Assembly: GCA_023423405.1 (NCBI GenBank)
Contig: JAFAFR010000003.1
Location: 1 to 64,000, forward strand
Direction of reading: 5' to 3'
DNA: 64,000 bases
From: Bacteroidota bacterium
GTDB taxonomy: Bacteria > Bacteroidota > Bacteroidia > Chitinophagales > Chitinophagaceae
The stretch's first letter is position 1. The number at the start of each line of letters is the position of its first letter. Under the pieces are notes generated by a model. It was given only the letters and a program-made list of their open reading frames with translations, did not search any database and was not told the DNA's origin. The position numbers and the translations under genes are program-made. Of this stretch, positions 1-9,207 are shown piece after piece.

Positions 1-64
1 CTCTTACCCCTCAAACGGCTGATCCTCAACTCCTTATCCCCTCTCTCCTCCGCCGTTCGGGTTG

Positions 65-97
65 CAAATGTACACCCCTTTTCCCTTCACTTCCAAA
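65..97 (-). promoter_or_regulatory. Leftward promoter, nearest the left edge
   Basis: On the minus strand the -33 element TTTG (94-97) is followed after 21 bp by the -7 element TACATTTG (65-72). This is the sigma-ABfr type promoter of Bacteroidota. It is one of three in tandem. Confidence 0.5.
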
Positions 98-169
98 TCT
101 TTTTTCAAAAAACTTTCCTAACCCCTCATTTCCTCTCTCTACCCCTCTACCCCTCTCACAAGCGGAGCG

Positions 170-202
170 CAAAGGTAATGGGAGTTGAATCAAATCACAA
201 AA
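170..202 (-). promoter_or_regulatory. Leftward promoter, middle of three
   Basis: On the minus strand TTTTG (198-202) is followed after 20 bp by TACCTTTG (170-177). It is the best match of the three stacked promoters to the TTTG-N19/21-TAnnTTTG consensus. Confidence 0.6.
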
Positions 203-290
203 TCTTTTTGATAAAAAATTTTACTACTCATCTGTTGTACCTGTTGTAAAGAACTGTCGCTACCGTTGCACTATCATCGATAACGGGGCG

Positions 291-321
291 CAAAAATAGG
301 CGCATTTTAATTGCTACCAAA
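291..321 (-). promoter_or_regulatory. Leftward promoter, innermost of three
   Basis: On the minus strand TTTG (318-321) is followed after 19 bp by TATTTTTG (291-298), matching the Bacteroidota -33/-7 pattern. Confidence 0.5.
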
Positions 322-433
322 TCTTTTTGGCGTTAAAATATTCACATCCTCTCAAAATCCGCCACCAGTAAGCTTTCCAGGGAAATAAAAAAATCGATCT
401 GCAGCATTTCAAAAAATCGAATACCCCTCAACG

Positions 434-1180
434 TTAGTCGGCCTGTTTGTTTTCCGGGTAGTTCACTTTCTCCAGGAAAAGACCATGCGCCGGCACAGAA
501 AAATCAGCCAGCGTACAATCCTTCGCTTCAATGACCCGCCTAAACATATCCAGGTCCATTTTCCCACGCCCCACACGCAGCATGGTGCCGGTCAGCGCCC
601 GCACCATTCCGCGCAAAAAACGGTTGCCCTTCACATAGTAGGTGAAGCCATCGGGAACCGCCTCCCACCGGCTTTCTGTCAACTGGCAAATAAAGGTTTT
701 CACCTGCGTGTTCCGCTTGCTGAAAGAAGTGAAGTCGCGGTATTCCAGCAGGATGGCCGCAGCCGCCTGCATCAGTTCCAGGTTTGCCGTGTAGGGAAAA
801 TAATAAGCCCGCCCCTCCAGGAAAGGGTCCTTCCGCGTTGTACAATGGTACCGGTATTCCCGGCTCACGGCATCAAAACGGCAGTGCGCATCCGGCGCCA
901 CCCGGCGCAAAGAACGCGCCACGCAATCGCGCGGCAGCAGGGCATTGATATTATACAGCAACTTTTCGGGCTGCTCCAGCTCTGTATCATAGTGAAAAAA
1001 ATTCTGCAGGGCATGCACCCCCGCATCGGTACGGGAAGAACCCGTCAGTTGTACCGGCTGCCGGTTCAGCAGTCCCAGCACTTTTTCCAACTCGGCCTGC
1101 ACCGTATGTGCATTGTCCTGCCGCTGGAAACCCGCATAGGCCGTGCCCAGGTAAGCTACTTCTATAAAATATCGGCTCAT
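434..1180 (-). CDS. truA: tRNA pseudouridine(38-40) synthase TruA
   Basis: This enzyme converts uridines 38-40 of the tRNA anticodon arm to pseudouridine and acts in the cytoplasm. The 248-residue length fits the family. The motif SSRTDAGVHA carries the catalytic aspartate at residue 52. The N-terminal strand and GFQRQ segment (about 17-21) and the C-terminal RFLRGMVR stretch are also typical of TruA. The start is ATG at 1178-1180, and the sequence TATTTTCG sits only 4 bases upstream of it, so the mRNA may be leaderless. The secreted-protein gene at 1215 ends 34 bp upstream on the same strand and may be co-transcribed. Confidence 0.95.
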   Translation of the reverse strand: MSRYFIEVAYLGTAYAGFQRQDNAHTVQAELEKVLGLLNRQPVQLTGSSRTDAGVHALQNFFHYDTELEQPEKLLYNINALLPRDCVARSLRRVAPDAHCRFDAVSREYRYHCTTRKDPFLEGRAYYFPYTANLELMQAAAAILLEYRDFTSFSKRNTQVKTFICQLTESRWEAVPDGFTYYVKGNRFLRGMVRALTGTMLRVGRGKMDLDMFRRVIEAKDCTLADFSVPAHGLFLEKVNYPENKQAD

Positions 1181-1184
1181 GCGA

Positions 1185-1192
1185 CGAAAATA
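1185..1192 (-). promoter_or_regulatory. -7-like element abutting the truA start
   Basis: TATTTTCG on the minus strand resembles the TAnnTTTG -7 element and lies 4 bases before the truA ATG. The same geometry is seen before the M20 gene at 57222. No clear -33 element is seen. Confidence 0.3.
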
Positions 1193-1214
1193 GGTAAGGG
1201 AAGGCAGGCAGCCA

Positions 1215-1997
1215 TCAGGAGCGCTTTCTTTTCAGCGGCGCCAGCTTATCCTTGAGGATGTTCACTTCCACGGTATCGCGCCCCTCAGGGCCATTCACTT
1301 CGTAGATCAGTTTCCAGCTTCCGCCGAGGTCGGTCTTAAACAGGCGCCTCACCTGCGAAACCGGGCTGGCGCGGAACCTGCCGGAACTGTCGCTACCGCC
1401 TTTCGACACAGAAGCCGCAGACGGGCTAGCTACCGGAGGAACAGGTTGAGAAACAACAGGCACTGCAGAACCAGGTGCAGCAGGCGCCGCCGTGGCAGGA
1501 GCACCCGTCTTCTTTTTCCCCGCCGCAACGGACTTATCAACCGCAGGATCGTAATACAAAATACTGCTGTCGCCCATCACCGCCGCCAGCCGGAGCGCAA
1601 ACGCATCCTGCCGCTTCTGCAACCGTGCATAATACTGCTCATCGCGACCCAGCCGCCGGGTATTCATCATTTCGTTGCGCTGCCAGTCGAACAGCCGCCA
1701 CCCTTCGGCCTGCATGTCTTTCAACACCAGCCCGCGCTCCTCGCTGCTGTCTTTCAAATTGAATACAAAAGCCGCCTGCACCTCGCCCTGGAAACCCACG
1801 ATAATATCGCCCAGCCAGGGCTTCAGTGGCGCCAACACCAGGTAATTGCCAGCCCTGGACAACAGGATGCTGTCGGCCGTACGGATGTAAAAAGGCCGCG
1901 AGGGACTGGTTTCTATATAGATATATCCACCCTCCTGGGCAAAGCCAGCCAGGGTTAACACCATCCCCAACAAACCAGGAAATACAGATTTACGCAC
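1215..1997 (-). CDS. Secreted protein of unknown function
   Basis: The 260-residue product is not recognised as a named family. It begins with a clear signal peptide (charged MRKS, a hydrophobic stretch to about residue 18, then AGFAQ as a likely cleavage region). About 125 residues with strand-like periodicity follow, then a Pro/Ala/Ser-rich linker at roughly 165-210 and a C-terminal segment ending in KRKRS. The start is GTG at 1995-1997; the next in-frame Met would remove the signal peptide. It lies 34 bp upstream of truA on the same strand and diverges from the M1 aminopeptidase at 2110. It probably acts in the periplasm or outer membrane. Confidence 0.7.
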   Translation of the reverse strand: MRKSVFPGLLGMVLTLAGFAQEGGYIYIETSPSRPFYIRTADSILLSRAGNYLVLAPLKPWLGDIIVGFQGEVQAAFVFNLKDSSEERGLVLKDMQAEGWRLFDWQRNEMMNTRRLGRDEQYYARLQKRQDAFALRLAAVMGDSSILYYDPAVDKSVAAGKKKTGAPATAAPAAPGSAVPVVSQPVPPVASPSAASVSKGGSDSSGRFRASPVSQVRRLFKTDLGGSWKLIYEVNGPEGRDTVEVNILKDKLAPLKRKRS

Positions 1998-2109
1998 AAA
2001 GGCAATTGTTCAGACAAATCTAAGGAAACCACTGTTTTACAACCTTTCATACTTTTTTATACCGCCGGTCGCACCCGAAACCCTACTTTTACGCGGCTAA
2101 AACACAAAT

Positions 2110-4599
2110 ATGAAAAAAGGATTTCTAAGTTCCCTGTTCCTGCTATCGCTGCTGGGAAGTTTTGCGCAGGATAGCAGCGCTGTGGAACAGCTACCCTACC
2201 GCGAAACCGATGCCCGCATCAACAACCTCGTTCATACCAAACTGGACGTATCTTTCGACTACGATAAATCATGGCTCTATGGAAAAGCCTGGATCACCCT
2301 CCAGCCCCATTTCTATGCCACCGACTCCCTGCGGCTCGACGCCAAAGGCATGGAGATCAAAAGCGTGGCCCTCGTGAACAATAAAACCAACCTGCCGCTG
2401 AAATACCAGTACGATGGCAGTAACCTGCGCATCACCCTTAACAAAAACTATAAGCGCGGTGAAAGCTATACGGTCTTCATTGACTACATCGCCAAACCGA
2501 ACGACCTGAAAGTGGCCGGCAGCGCCGCCATCACCGACGCCAAGGGCCTCTATTTCATCAATCCCAAAGGGGAAGAAAAAGACAAGCCCACGCAAATCTG
2601 GACCCAGGGCGAAACCGAAGCCACTTCCGTATGGTGCCCTACCATCGACCGGTCGGCACAAAAATGTACCCAGGAGATCAGCATGACGGTTCCTGCCAAA
2701 TACGTAACCCTCAGCAACGGCAAACTGGTGAGCCAGAAAAAGAACGCCAACGGCACCCGCACCGATACCTGGAAAATGGACCTGCCACATTCTCCCTATC
2801 TCTTCTTCATGGGCGTGGGTGAATACGCCATCGTGAAAGACAGCTACAAAGGCAAAGAAGTAAGCTATTATGTAGAAAAGAAATACGAACCCGTTGCCCG
2901 CCGCATTTTCGGTAATACACCCGAAATGATGGCTTTCTTTTCCCGCATCACCGGCGTTGATTATCCCTGGGTGAAATACGCCCAGATCGTGGGACGCGAT
3001 TATGTCAGCGGCGCCATGGAAAATACCACCGCCACCCTTCACCAGGAAAGCGCCCAGCAGGACGCCCGTGAACTGGTGGACGAAAACCGCTGGGAAGACG
3101 TGATCGCACACGAACTTTTTCACCACTGGTTCGGTGATTATGTAACTGCCGAAAGCTGGAGCAACCTCACCCTTAACGAATCCTTCGCCGACTACAGCGA
3201 AACCCTCTGGAACGAATACAAATATGGCAAAGACGCCGGCGCCGCCACCAATTACGATGGCATGCGCGGTTATCTCTCCAATCCCGAAAATGATGGCAAG
3301 GACCTGGTTCGTTTCCATTACCGCGACAAAGAAGACATGTTCGATGCCGTTAGTTACCAGAAGGGCGGCCGCATCCTCAACATGCTGCGGAACTACCTCG
3401 GCGATTCCGCTTTCTTCAAAGGCCTGAACAATTATCTTACCACCAACAAATTCAAAGCGGCCGAAGCCCACCAGCTCCGCCTCGCTTTTGAAGAAACGAG
3501 CGGCCGCGACCTCAACTGGTTCTTCAACCAGTGGTATTTCGGTGATGGTCACCCGAAACTCACCATCGATTATGCATACGACGATGCAGCCGGGAAAGTA
3601 ACCGTCACCATCAGCCAGACGCAGGAAGGAAACAAGGTTTTCCAACTGCCCCTGCAGGTGGATGTATACGAAGGCGGTAAGAAGACTTCCCACAACATCA
3701 TGGTGACGGAAAAATCGCAGCAATTTGTTTTCCCCTACGGCAAACGCCCCGACCTCGTGAATGTGGACGCCGACAAAGTATTGCTCTGCGAGAAAAAAGA
3801 CAACAAAACACTGGAACAGTTCGTATACCAGTACAAGTACGCCGGCAATTATATGGACCGCCGCGAAGCCATTGAATACTGCGCTTCGCACCAGGACCAG
3901 GCAGCCGCACAAACCCTGCTCCTCACTGCATTGAAAGATCCCTATCATGGGCTGCGCAACCTCTCCCTCGGTAAGCTGGACCTGAAAAACGCCGCCGTTA
4001 AAGTCGCTGCCGAAAAATCCATTTATGAACTAGCGTCCAAAGATCCCAAAGCGCTGGTGCGCGCCAAAGCCACGGAAACACTCGCCGGTTTCAACAACGC
4101 CTCTTACAAAGGCCTGTTCCAGCAGGGCATAAAAGATTCATCGTACAGCATTGCAGGCGCCAGCCTGGAAGCACTGGCCAGTCTCGATAACGACGCTGCC
4201 GTTGCCGCCACCAAAGCGCTCATCGGGCAACCTGTCAAGGGCTCGTTGCTCACCGCCGTCACCGCGGTTTCTGCAAAGAACGGCATTGAAGAATCCCTGC
4301 CGGCCATCCTCGAAGCCTTCAACAGCATGGGGCTCACTCAAACCAAGTTTGAAATGATGCAGCCCCTCTCTGCCTTGCTGGCAAAGGCAAAAAATACAGA
4401 GCAGGTGAAGAAGGGCATCGATGGCATTGTGGCTTTCCGTGAAAGCATTCCGTCGGCCTACCGCGCGCAGACCGATGCCTATATCAACACCATGGTGCTG
4501 CAGGGCATAGAGAATGCCAAGAAAAAAGAAAATACGGCAGAAGGCCAGCAGATCGTGGACTATATCCAATCCAAAAAAGGAGACAAGAAAGCGTTCTGA
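2110..4599 (+). CDS. Secreted M1 family aminopeptidase
   Basis: This is a zinc aminopeptidase that removes N-terminal residues from peptides. The 829-residue product has a signal peptide (MKKGFLSSLFLLSLLGSFAQ). The M1 signatures are all present: the GAMEN exopeptidase motif near residue 301, the HELFHHW zinc site near 334, and the third zinc ligand Glu in NESFADY near 357. The C-terminal third is rich in short alpha-helical repeats, consistent with the HEAT-like domain of M1 enzymes. A perfect terminator follows at 4622. The product is probably periplasmic or surface-associated and involved in peptide nutrition. Substrate preference cannot be read from the sequence. Confidence 0.93.
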   Translation: MKKGFLSSLFLLSLLGSFAQDSSAVEQLPYRETDARINNLVHTKLDVSFDYDKSWLYGKAWITLQPHFYATDSLRLDAKGMEIKSVALVNNKTNLPLKYQYDGSNLRITLNKNYKRGESYTVFIDYIAKPNDLKVAGSAAITDAKGLYFINPKGEEKDKPTQIWTQGETEATSVWCPTIDRSAQKCTQEISMTVPAKYVTLSNGKLVSQKKNANGTRTDTWKMDLPHSPYLFFMGVGEYAIVKDSYKGKEVSYYVEKKYEPVARRIFGNTPEMMAFFSRITGVDYPWVKYAQIVGRDYVSGAMENTTATLHQESAQQDARELVDENRWEDVIAHELFHHWFGDYVTAESWSNLTLNESFADYSETLWNEYKYGKDAGAATNYDGMRGYLSNPENDGKDLVRFHYRDKEDMFDAVSYQKGGRILNMLRNYLGDSAFFKGLNNYLTTNKFKAAEAHQLRLAFEETSGRDLNWFFNQWYFGDGHPKLTIDYAYDDAAGKVTVTISQTQEGNKVFQLPLQVDVYEGGKKTSHNIMVTEKSQQFVFPYGKRPDLVNVDADKVLLCEKKDNKTLEQFVYQYKYAGNYMDRREAIEYCASHQDQAAAQTLLLTALKDPYHGLRNLSLGKLDLKNAAVKVAAEKSIYELASKDPKALVRAKATETLAGFNNASYKGLFQQGIKDSSYSIAGASLEALASLDNDAAVAATKALIGQPVKGSLLTAVTAVSAKNGIEESLPAILEAFNSMGLTQTKFEMMQPLSALLAKAKNTEQVKKGIDGIVAFRESIPSAYRAQTDAYINTMVLQGIENAKKKENTAEGQQIVDYIQSKKGDKKAF

Positions 4600-4621
4600 T
4601 CATTTCGCTTTCGCTTCTTAC

Positions 4622-4661
4622 AAAAAAGCAAGGCGCTCCACATGGAGCGCCTTGCTTTTTT
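4622..4661 (+). terminator. Rho-independent terminator after the M1 peptidase gene
   Basis: A perfect 19-bp inverted repeat (arms 4622-4640 and 4643-4661, 2-nt gap) has a GC-rich core GGCGCTCCA. It is flanked by an A-run and a T-run, so it can work in both directions. It ends the 2110-4599 transcript. Confidence 0.9.
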
Positions 4662-4699
4662 GTAACAGATGGATTATTTTTCCTCCTAAACCAAATCAC

Positions 4700-5287
4700 A
4701 TGAAATTTCTCATCCGTTTCTTCCTTCCCTTTGCTGCGCTTCTTTTACTTGCCTCCTGCAAAAAAGACTCCATGCCCGATATCCGTGGCAACTATACTTT
4801 CATGGGTATCTCCGTGAAGGGAACCCAACAGGAAGTTTGGGCCATTGGCAAACCCGACAGCCTCATTATCATGCATTATTATGACTACGCTGCCGGTGAA
4901 TATGCCGGAGACTTGACCATATCCGATTCAGGATTTGAACTGTACCAGTGGTATTATAAAGCAGAAAGTACCAAGCGCATGGTTTTCACCCAGGCCGGCT
5001 ATCCCGACAGGGAAGAGACATCTCCCTGTGGTGGGGAACTTTTTCCCGCCAACCCAACGCTCAACTATACCTGGAAGGGAAAAGATTCCCTGACCCTCTC
5101 GGGCTATTTTATCCCTGTGGTGATAGCAGGGTTTCTGCCCTACGAACCCAATCTGTACAACGTGGAATGTAAACTCTCCGGAGACCTCCTCACGCTCACC
5201 GAACGCTACAGGTATTTCCGCGAGCAGGGTGCTTACCACAGGTACACGGCCGACATGGTGTTCACCATAAGATTCAAACGAAAATAG
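4700..5287 (+). CDS. Lipoprotein of unknown function
   Basis: The start was placed at ATG 4700 because it directly begins a lipoprotein signal (MKFLIRFFLPFAALLLLASC, lipobox LASC, lipidated Cys20). An upstream in-frame start at 4514 would run through the M1 gene end and its terminator. The mature part of about 175 residues has strand-rich, aromatic sequence (RGNYTFMGISVKG, a YQWYYK segment and a late FTIRFKRK end), resembling small lipocalin-like Bacteroidota lipoproteins. No catalytic motif is recognised. It stands alone between a terminator and the convergent TPM gene. Confidence 0.75.
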   Translation: MKFLIRFFLPFAALLLLASCKKDSMPDIRGNYTFMGISVKGTQQEVWAIGKPDSLIIMHYYDYAAGEYAGDLTISDSGFELYQWYYKAESTKRMVFTQAGYPDREETSPCGGELFPANPTLNYTWKGKDSLTLSGYFIPVVIAGFLPYEPNLYNVECKLSGDLLTLTERYRYFREQGAYHRYTADMVFTIRFKRK

Positions 5288-5324
5288 TTTTCTGCACCAG
5301 GCAGGCGCTGAAAGCGCTGCACCT

Positions 5325-6131
5325 CTACCATCCGCCGCCGGCGCCGCCACCTCCAAAGCTACCGCCGCCAAAACCACCAAATCCGCCGCCACCGCCGCCG
5401 CCGGACCAGCCACCACCACCGCGGCCGCCACCACCCGACCAGCCGCCCGGGAAAATGATCGGCGGACCGCTGTTCCAGCCCCGGTACCCGCGACGGCTCA
5501 TCATGCCGCCGCCCCTGCCTCCGCCGCCGCGGCTGATGATCACAAATATGACGATCAGCAACAGCAGGAAAAAGAGCCCGGCGCCAATCTTCCCTTCGCC
5601 GCCGCGGTTGCGGTAACCTTCAGGCGCTTTGTACTCTCCCGCCGCCGCGCGTATGATGGCGTCCGTGGCCTCGTCAAGCGCCCGGTAATAATTACCCGCC
5701 TGCAGGTTGGGCACCAGCTCAAAGTTATAGATCTGGTTCAGCGTGATATCGGGCAATGCTCCTTCCAGCCCATATCCTGCGGTGATATAGGCCTTTCTTT
5801 TTTCGTCGGACCCTTCCGCCGGTTTGGAGATCAGGATCACCACGCCGTTATTGAATTCGCTTCCGCCTACGCCCCAGGCACGGCCTAACTGTGTGGCATA
5901 CTCGTTCGGCTCCAGCCCGTTCAGCGTGGGCACAGTGACCACCACGATCTGGTTGGACGTGGAGTCGTCATAGGCCACCAGTTTTCTCTCCAGCGTCTCC
6001 GCCTGGTCGGCCGTAAGTAAACCGGCCGCATCGTTCACCAGCTTCGGCGGATTGGGCTTGGGCAACACTTTCTGGCCCAGCCCTACCAGCACCAGCAGGG
6101 AGAAAATCACTAAAAGGGATAATCGCTTCAT
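5325..6131 (-). CDS. TPM domain membrane protein with Gly-rich tail
   Basis: The 268-residue product has a signal peptide, then a TPM domain (roughly residues 25-150, containing LVNDAAGLLTADQAETLE and the NGVVILIS region). A hydrophobic segment (LFFLLLLIVIFVII) and a long glycine/serine/tryptophan-rich tail to the C terminus follow. TPM domains occur in YgcG-like proteins and in the thylakoid TLP18.3 protein; their biochemical role in bacteria is not settled. The start at 6129-6131 was chosen because it begins the signal peptide, while an upstream start would overlap the neighbouring TPM gene. It is the last gene of a LemA-TPM-TPM cluster. Confidence 0.88.
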   Translation of the reverse strand: MKRLSLLVIFSLLVLVGLGQKVLPKPNPPKLVNDAAGLLTADQAETLERKLVAYDDSTSNQIVVVTVPTLNGLEPNEYATQLGRAWGVGGSEFNNGVVILISKPAEGSDEKRKAYITAGYGLEGALPDITLNQIYNFELVPNLQAGNYYRALDEATDAIIRAAAGEYKAPEGYRNRGGEGKIGAGLFFLLLLIVIFVIISRGGGGRGGGMMSRRGYRGWNSGPPIIFPGGWSGGGGRGGGGWSGGGGGGGFGGFGGGSFGGGGAGGGW

Positions 6132-6147
6132 AGATTTCTGCGGGATG

Positions 6148-6609
6148 CTAATCCCCAAATACAATATCGTCGGGTAATTCATTTTTATCTGCATCGCCCC
6201 GGTAAGGAAAATGTTGCTCCAGCACCTGGCCAATGTCTTCCACCACATGCCGTATACCTTCTGCATACGCATGCTGGCTGAAATGTTTCACCAGCCGCTT
6301 CACTTCTTCCTGCCAGAACCCGGTTCCCGCCACTTTATGAATGCCATCATCGCCCCAGATCGCTACCTGGTGGTCGTGGCTGGCAACATATACCAGGATG
6401 CCGTTCCGTTCCTTCGTATGATCCATCTGCAGGTTCCAGAAAACTTCCGCCGCCCGGTCAATGGGATCAACGTATTTGCAGCGACGCTCGATGAATACCC
6501 TGATCTCGCCGCTGGTGCGCTTCTCGGCACGGCGGATGGATTCCACGATACGGCTGGTTTCTTCGTGGCTGAAGAATTGCGGTTTTCGCCCAAATGAAAA
6601 AAAACTCAT
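6148..6609 (-). CDS. Second TPM domain protein, no signal peptide
   Basis: This 153-residue protein consists almost entirely of a TPM domain (IVESIRRAEKRTSGEIRVFIE, then NGILVYVASHDHQVAIWGDDGIH). It has no signal peptide or transmembrane segment, so it is presumably cytoplasmic or recruited to the membrane by its partners. It ends 16 bp before the secreted TPM protein starts and begins 25 bp after lemA ends, so the three form one leftward operon. Pairs of TPM proteins next to LemA are common in Bacteroidota. Confidence 0.88.
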   Translation of the reverse strand: MSFFSFGRKPQFFSHEETSRIVESIRRAEKRTSGEIRVFIERRCKYVDPIDRAAEVFWNLQMDHTKERNGILVYVASHDHQVAIWGDDGIHKVAGTGFWQEEVKRLVKHFSQHAYAEGIRHVVEDIGQVLEQHFPYRGDADKNELPDDIVFGD

Positions 6610-6634
6610 GGCTCCTGGTTAATAAGGGATCCGT

Positions 6635-7225
6635 TTAGAACTGAACATTGGGTGCTCTTTCGGAACCCGGGTCAGCGGTGAAACCAGACTTCACCTGGAA
6701 GCCAAACATGTTTGCGAAAATATTATTGGGGAAAGTACGTACGGTACTGTTATAACCCTGAACGGCTGCGTTGAAATCGTTCCGGGAAACCTTGATCCGG
6801 TTTTCGGTCCCTTCCAGTTGCGCCTGCAGGTCGCGGAAATTCTGGTTGGCCTTCAGGTCGGGATAGTTCTCCACCACCGCCAGCAAACGGCCCAGCGAAC
6901 TGGATACGCCTGCCTGCGCCTGCTGGAATTCGGCCAGTTTCTCGGGCGTAAGATTGGTGGGGTCTACCTGCACGGAAGTGGCTTTGGCGCGGGCTTCCAC
7001 CAGTCTGGTGAGCGTCTCCTGCTCAAAGTTGGCAGCACCTTTCACCGTATTCACCAGGTTGGGAATCAGGTCGGCGCGGCGCTGGTAATCGCTCTGCACA
7101 TTGTTCCATTTATTCTTCACGTTTTCATCGAGTTTCACCATGCTGTTATATCCCGAACAGCCACAGCCGCCGAGCAACAGTATAACGCCAACAATGACGA
7201 TCAGGAGCAGATTTTTTGACTTCAT
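6635..7225 (-). CDS. lemA: LemA family protein
   Basis: This is a 196-residue LemA protein: an N-terminal hydrophobic segment with a lipobox-like LGGC (Cys21), followed by a long helical domain. Family signatures are the VKLDENVKNKWNNVQSDYQRRADLIPNLV-type stretch and the C-terminal FPNNIFANMFGF. LemA proteins are membrane-anchored with the helical bundle outside the cytoplasm; their function is not established, though they co-occur with TPM proteins and metalloproteases. It is the first gene of the leftward lemA-TPM-TPM operon. Confidence 0.92.
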   Translation of the reverse strand: MKSKNLLLIVIVGVILLLGGCGCSGYNSMVKLDENVKNKWNNVQSDYQRRADLIPNLVNTVKGAANFEQETLTRLVEARAKATSVQVDPTNLTPEKLAEFQQAQAGVSSSLGRLLAVVENYPDLKANQNFRDLQAQLEGTENRIKVSRNDFNAAVQGYNSTVRTFPNNIFANMFGFQVKSGFTADPGSERAPNVQF

Positions 7226-7458
7226 CGCTATAGGTTTAGTTGATATTTAAAATTAAGCCATGTATAGATTACAGAGCCAAAAAAGTTTGAATCATTTATT
7301 GCAGCGATAGACGGACGATCGAAGCAGGGGGTTGCAGCTTCGCGCAATATATTTTTCCCGTTCATACGGTCCTTTGCCCAATTCGTTACAGGCCTGCTTT
7401 CCGGCGCTTTTCTCCCTTCGTATCCTTGCGCCAGCGTTCTCATTCAAACACCTTATTT

Positions 7459-9180
7459 ATGAAAAAGATGAATCGTTGGATCGGCTTCTTCCTGATCCCG
7501 CTTGCTTTCGCCTGTTCCAAACCGGATCGTATTTCACCCGCTACACCAACCGGGCCGCTGGTAACTACGGCCGGCACGCCCGACGGGCCTGCCGTTACCA
7601 AAACCATCGGCGCCGCGGGCGGCGCCATCGCCAGCGCCGACGGCAGTATCAGCATCACCATCCCCGCCGGCGCCCTCGTGAGCGACCAGGCCATCACCCT
7701 ACAGCCCGTCACCAACCAGTTGCCCGCCGGCTATGGAAAGGCCTACCGGTTAAGCCCACACGATATTTCCTTTCAGCAGCCGGTGACCATCCGTTTCCGT
7801 TACGATGAAACCGCCATTCTCAATACAGTGCCCGAACTGCTCGGCATCGCCTACCAGGACCAGAGCGGCAAATGGTTCCATGCCGCCGAACCCACGCTCG
7901 ACAAACAGGGCCACACACTCACCACTACCACCACCCATTTCAGCGACTGGGGCTATTTTCCCTATTTCTACATCGACCCCAGCGAGGCCCTGGTTGACCC
8001 CGGCGCGCAGCTCGAGCTCAAAGTGATGGCCACTATCCCCGACGACTTCGGCGATATTCCCCAGCCCGATGGCCATCCGGTTATGCAACCCTACCGGCCC
8101 GGCAACAACTATTTCGGCGCCTGGGATTATTCCGGCGGCGGATCCCTTGATGGCCAGGGCAACCAGGCCCACTACCAGGCCCCCAACGCGGTGCCCCAGG
8201 TGAACCCCGAAGCCGTGAGTGTAACGGTGAAGATGAAACGAAAAGGGCAGTTCCTGCTCGTATCCAACATCACCATCCGCACCGAATTCCACATTGATTA
8301 TATGCAGGTAGATGAAACGGATGTCCACATCGGCGGGCTCGATTACCCGAGCCGTCTCTGGATCTACGGCAGCTTCGGCGAAGACCCGGGGAAGAACAAG
8401 CGCTCCGTGAAAATCAACAATACGGCGGTAACGGTTGCCTTCTGGACGCCCGGCCTGATCGCCTGCGATATTCCCACCGCAGGCCCCTACGCCTCCGGCA
8501 TGGTGGAACTGGTATCGGGCGCCGCCACCGCTACCAAATTGCTCAACGAGTGGACGCTCGACATGTACTACGATAAAGTGGAATGTCCCGGCGGCGCCCT
8601 CACCAAAAAAGTACAGCTTGTTTTGCGTTTCCGCGGCGATGCCGATGGCTTCTTCAAACAGGGACAAACACCCATGGTGCCCGAAACCAATCTCCATGCC
8701 GACAGCAAGGGCATCATCAACATGGCCACCGGCAGTTATACCAGCCATACCACCATCGACGGCTGCGGCGACTATACAGTAAAATGGGACGCCATCCACG
8801 ACCTGGTGATAGCACGGAAAAAACATACAGAAGCCGGCGGCCTCAGCGGCCGGGTCGTCAACAAACCCGACGGCTTTGATATTAAGATCCGTTTCATAGC
8901 AGAAGACGTGCTCATGACCCATCGAAAATTCGTCGACTGCCACAGCGGGGGTTCCAACAACGACGTGCCCGATGCCGTGGAGATCCAGGGTTTCCACGAA
9001 ACCACCATTCCGCTGCGCTTCTCCCAAGCGGGCGGCAAGGCCTCTATCATGGCCGGCGAAATGCCACTGCAAACCGGTACCGGCGTGGCATCGGGACTCT
9101 ATTTTGATCTGCCCGACTATGTAGCCGCCAATTTCACCACCCGCCTGCACTGGAATGAGGCGCGCCCCAAATTTGAATAG
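7459..9180 (+). CDS. Lipoprotein with ZU5-like domain
   Basis: This 573-residue surface or periplasmic lipoprotein has lipobox AFAC (Cys19). A ZU5-like domain follows at roughly residues 45-150 (TIGAAGGAIASADGSISITI and PAGALVSDQAITLQ are characteristic). The rest is strand-rich, with an IPT/TIG-like stretch around residues 280-360, and no enzyme motif is recognised. ATG 7459 was chosen because it begins the lipoprotein signal. It diverges from lemA and ends before a terminator shared with pgk. A role as a surface binding or assembly protein is only a guess. Confidence 0.75.
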   Translation: MKKMNRWIGFFLIPLAFACSKPDRISPATPTGPLVTTAGTPDGPAVTKTIGAAGGAIASADGSISITIPAGALVSDQAITLQPVTNQLPAGYGKAYRLSPHDISFQQPVTIRFRYDETAILNTVPELLGIAYQDQSGKWFHAAEPTLDKQGHTLTTTTTHFSDWGYFPYFYIDPSEALVDPGAQLELKVMATIPDDFGDIPQPDGHPVMQPYRPGNNYFGAWDYSGGGSLDGQGNQAHYQAPNAVPQVNPEAVSVTVKMKRKGQFLLVSNITIRTEFHIDYMQVDETDVHIGGLDYPSRLWIYGSFGEDPGKNKRSVKINNTAVTVAFWTPGLIACDIPTAGPYASGMVELVSGAATATKLLNEWTLDMYYDKVECPGGALTKKVQLVLRFRGDADGFFKQGQTPMVPETNLHADSKGIINMATGSYTSHTTIDGCGDYTVKWDAIHDLVIARKKHTEAGGLSGRVVNKPDGFDIKIRFIAEDVLMTHRKFVDCHSGGSNNDVPDAVEIQGFHETTIPLRFSQAGGKASIMAGEMPLQTGTGVASGLYFDLPDYVAANFTTRLHWNEARPKFE

Positions 9181-9207
9181 TACGCAACCTGTCACAGCTT
9201 CACCATA

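Larger units (their letters stand above)
1..433. other. Gene-free region with stacked leftward promoters
   Basis: No convincing coding sequence is seen in these 433 bases. The plus strand is pyrimidine-rich with several copies of the string ACCCCTC. Read on the minus strand, three matches to the Bacteroidota promoter (TTTG, 19-21 bp, TAnnTTTG) are stacked head to tail. All point out of the left edge. Stacked strong promoters followed by a purine-rich leader are what one expects ahead of an rRNA operon, but that gene would lie outside the window. Confidence 0.6.

Noticed and set aside
2269..3948. Long minus-strand open frame (559 codons) opposite the M1 aminopeptidase
   Set aside because: The plus strand encodes the complete M1 motif set. 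GC-biased codon use leaves few stops antisense, and the antisense product has no recognisable family.
5325..5470. Simple-sequence repeat in the Gly-rich tail of the TPM protein
   Set aside because: The glycine-codon runs are in frame and expected for TPM proteins of this type; they are not a separate element.
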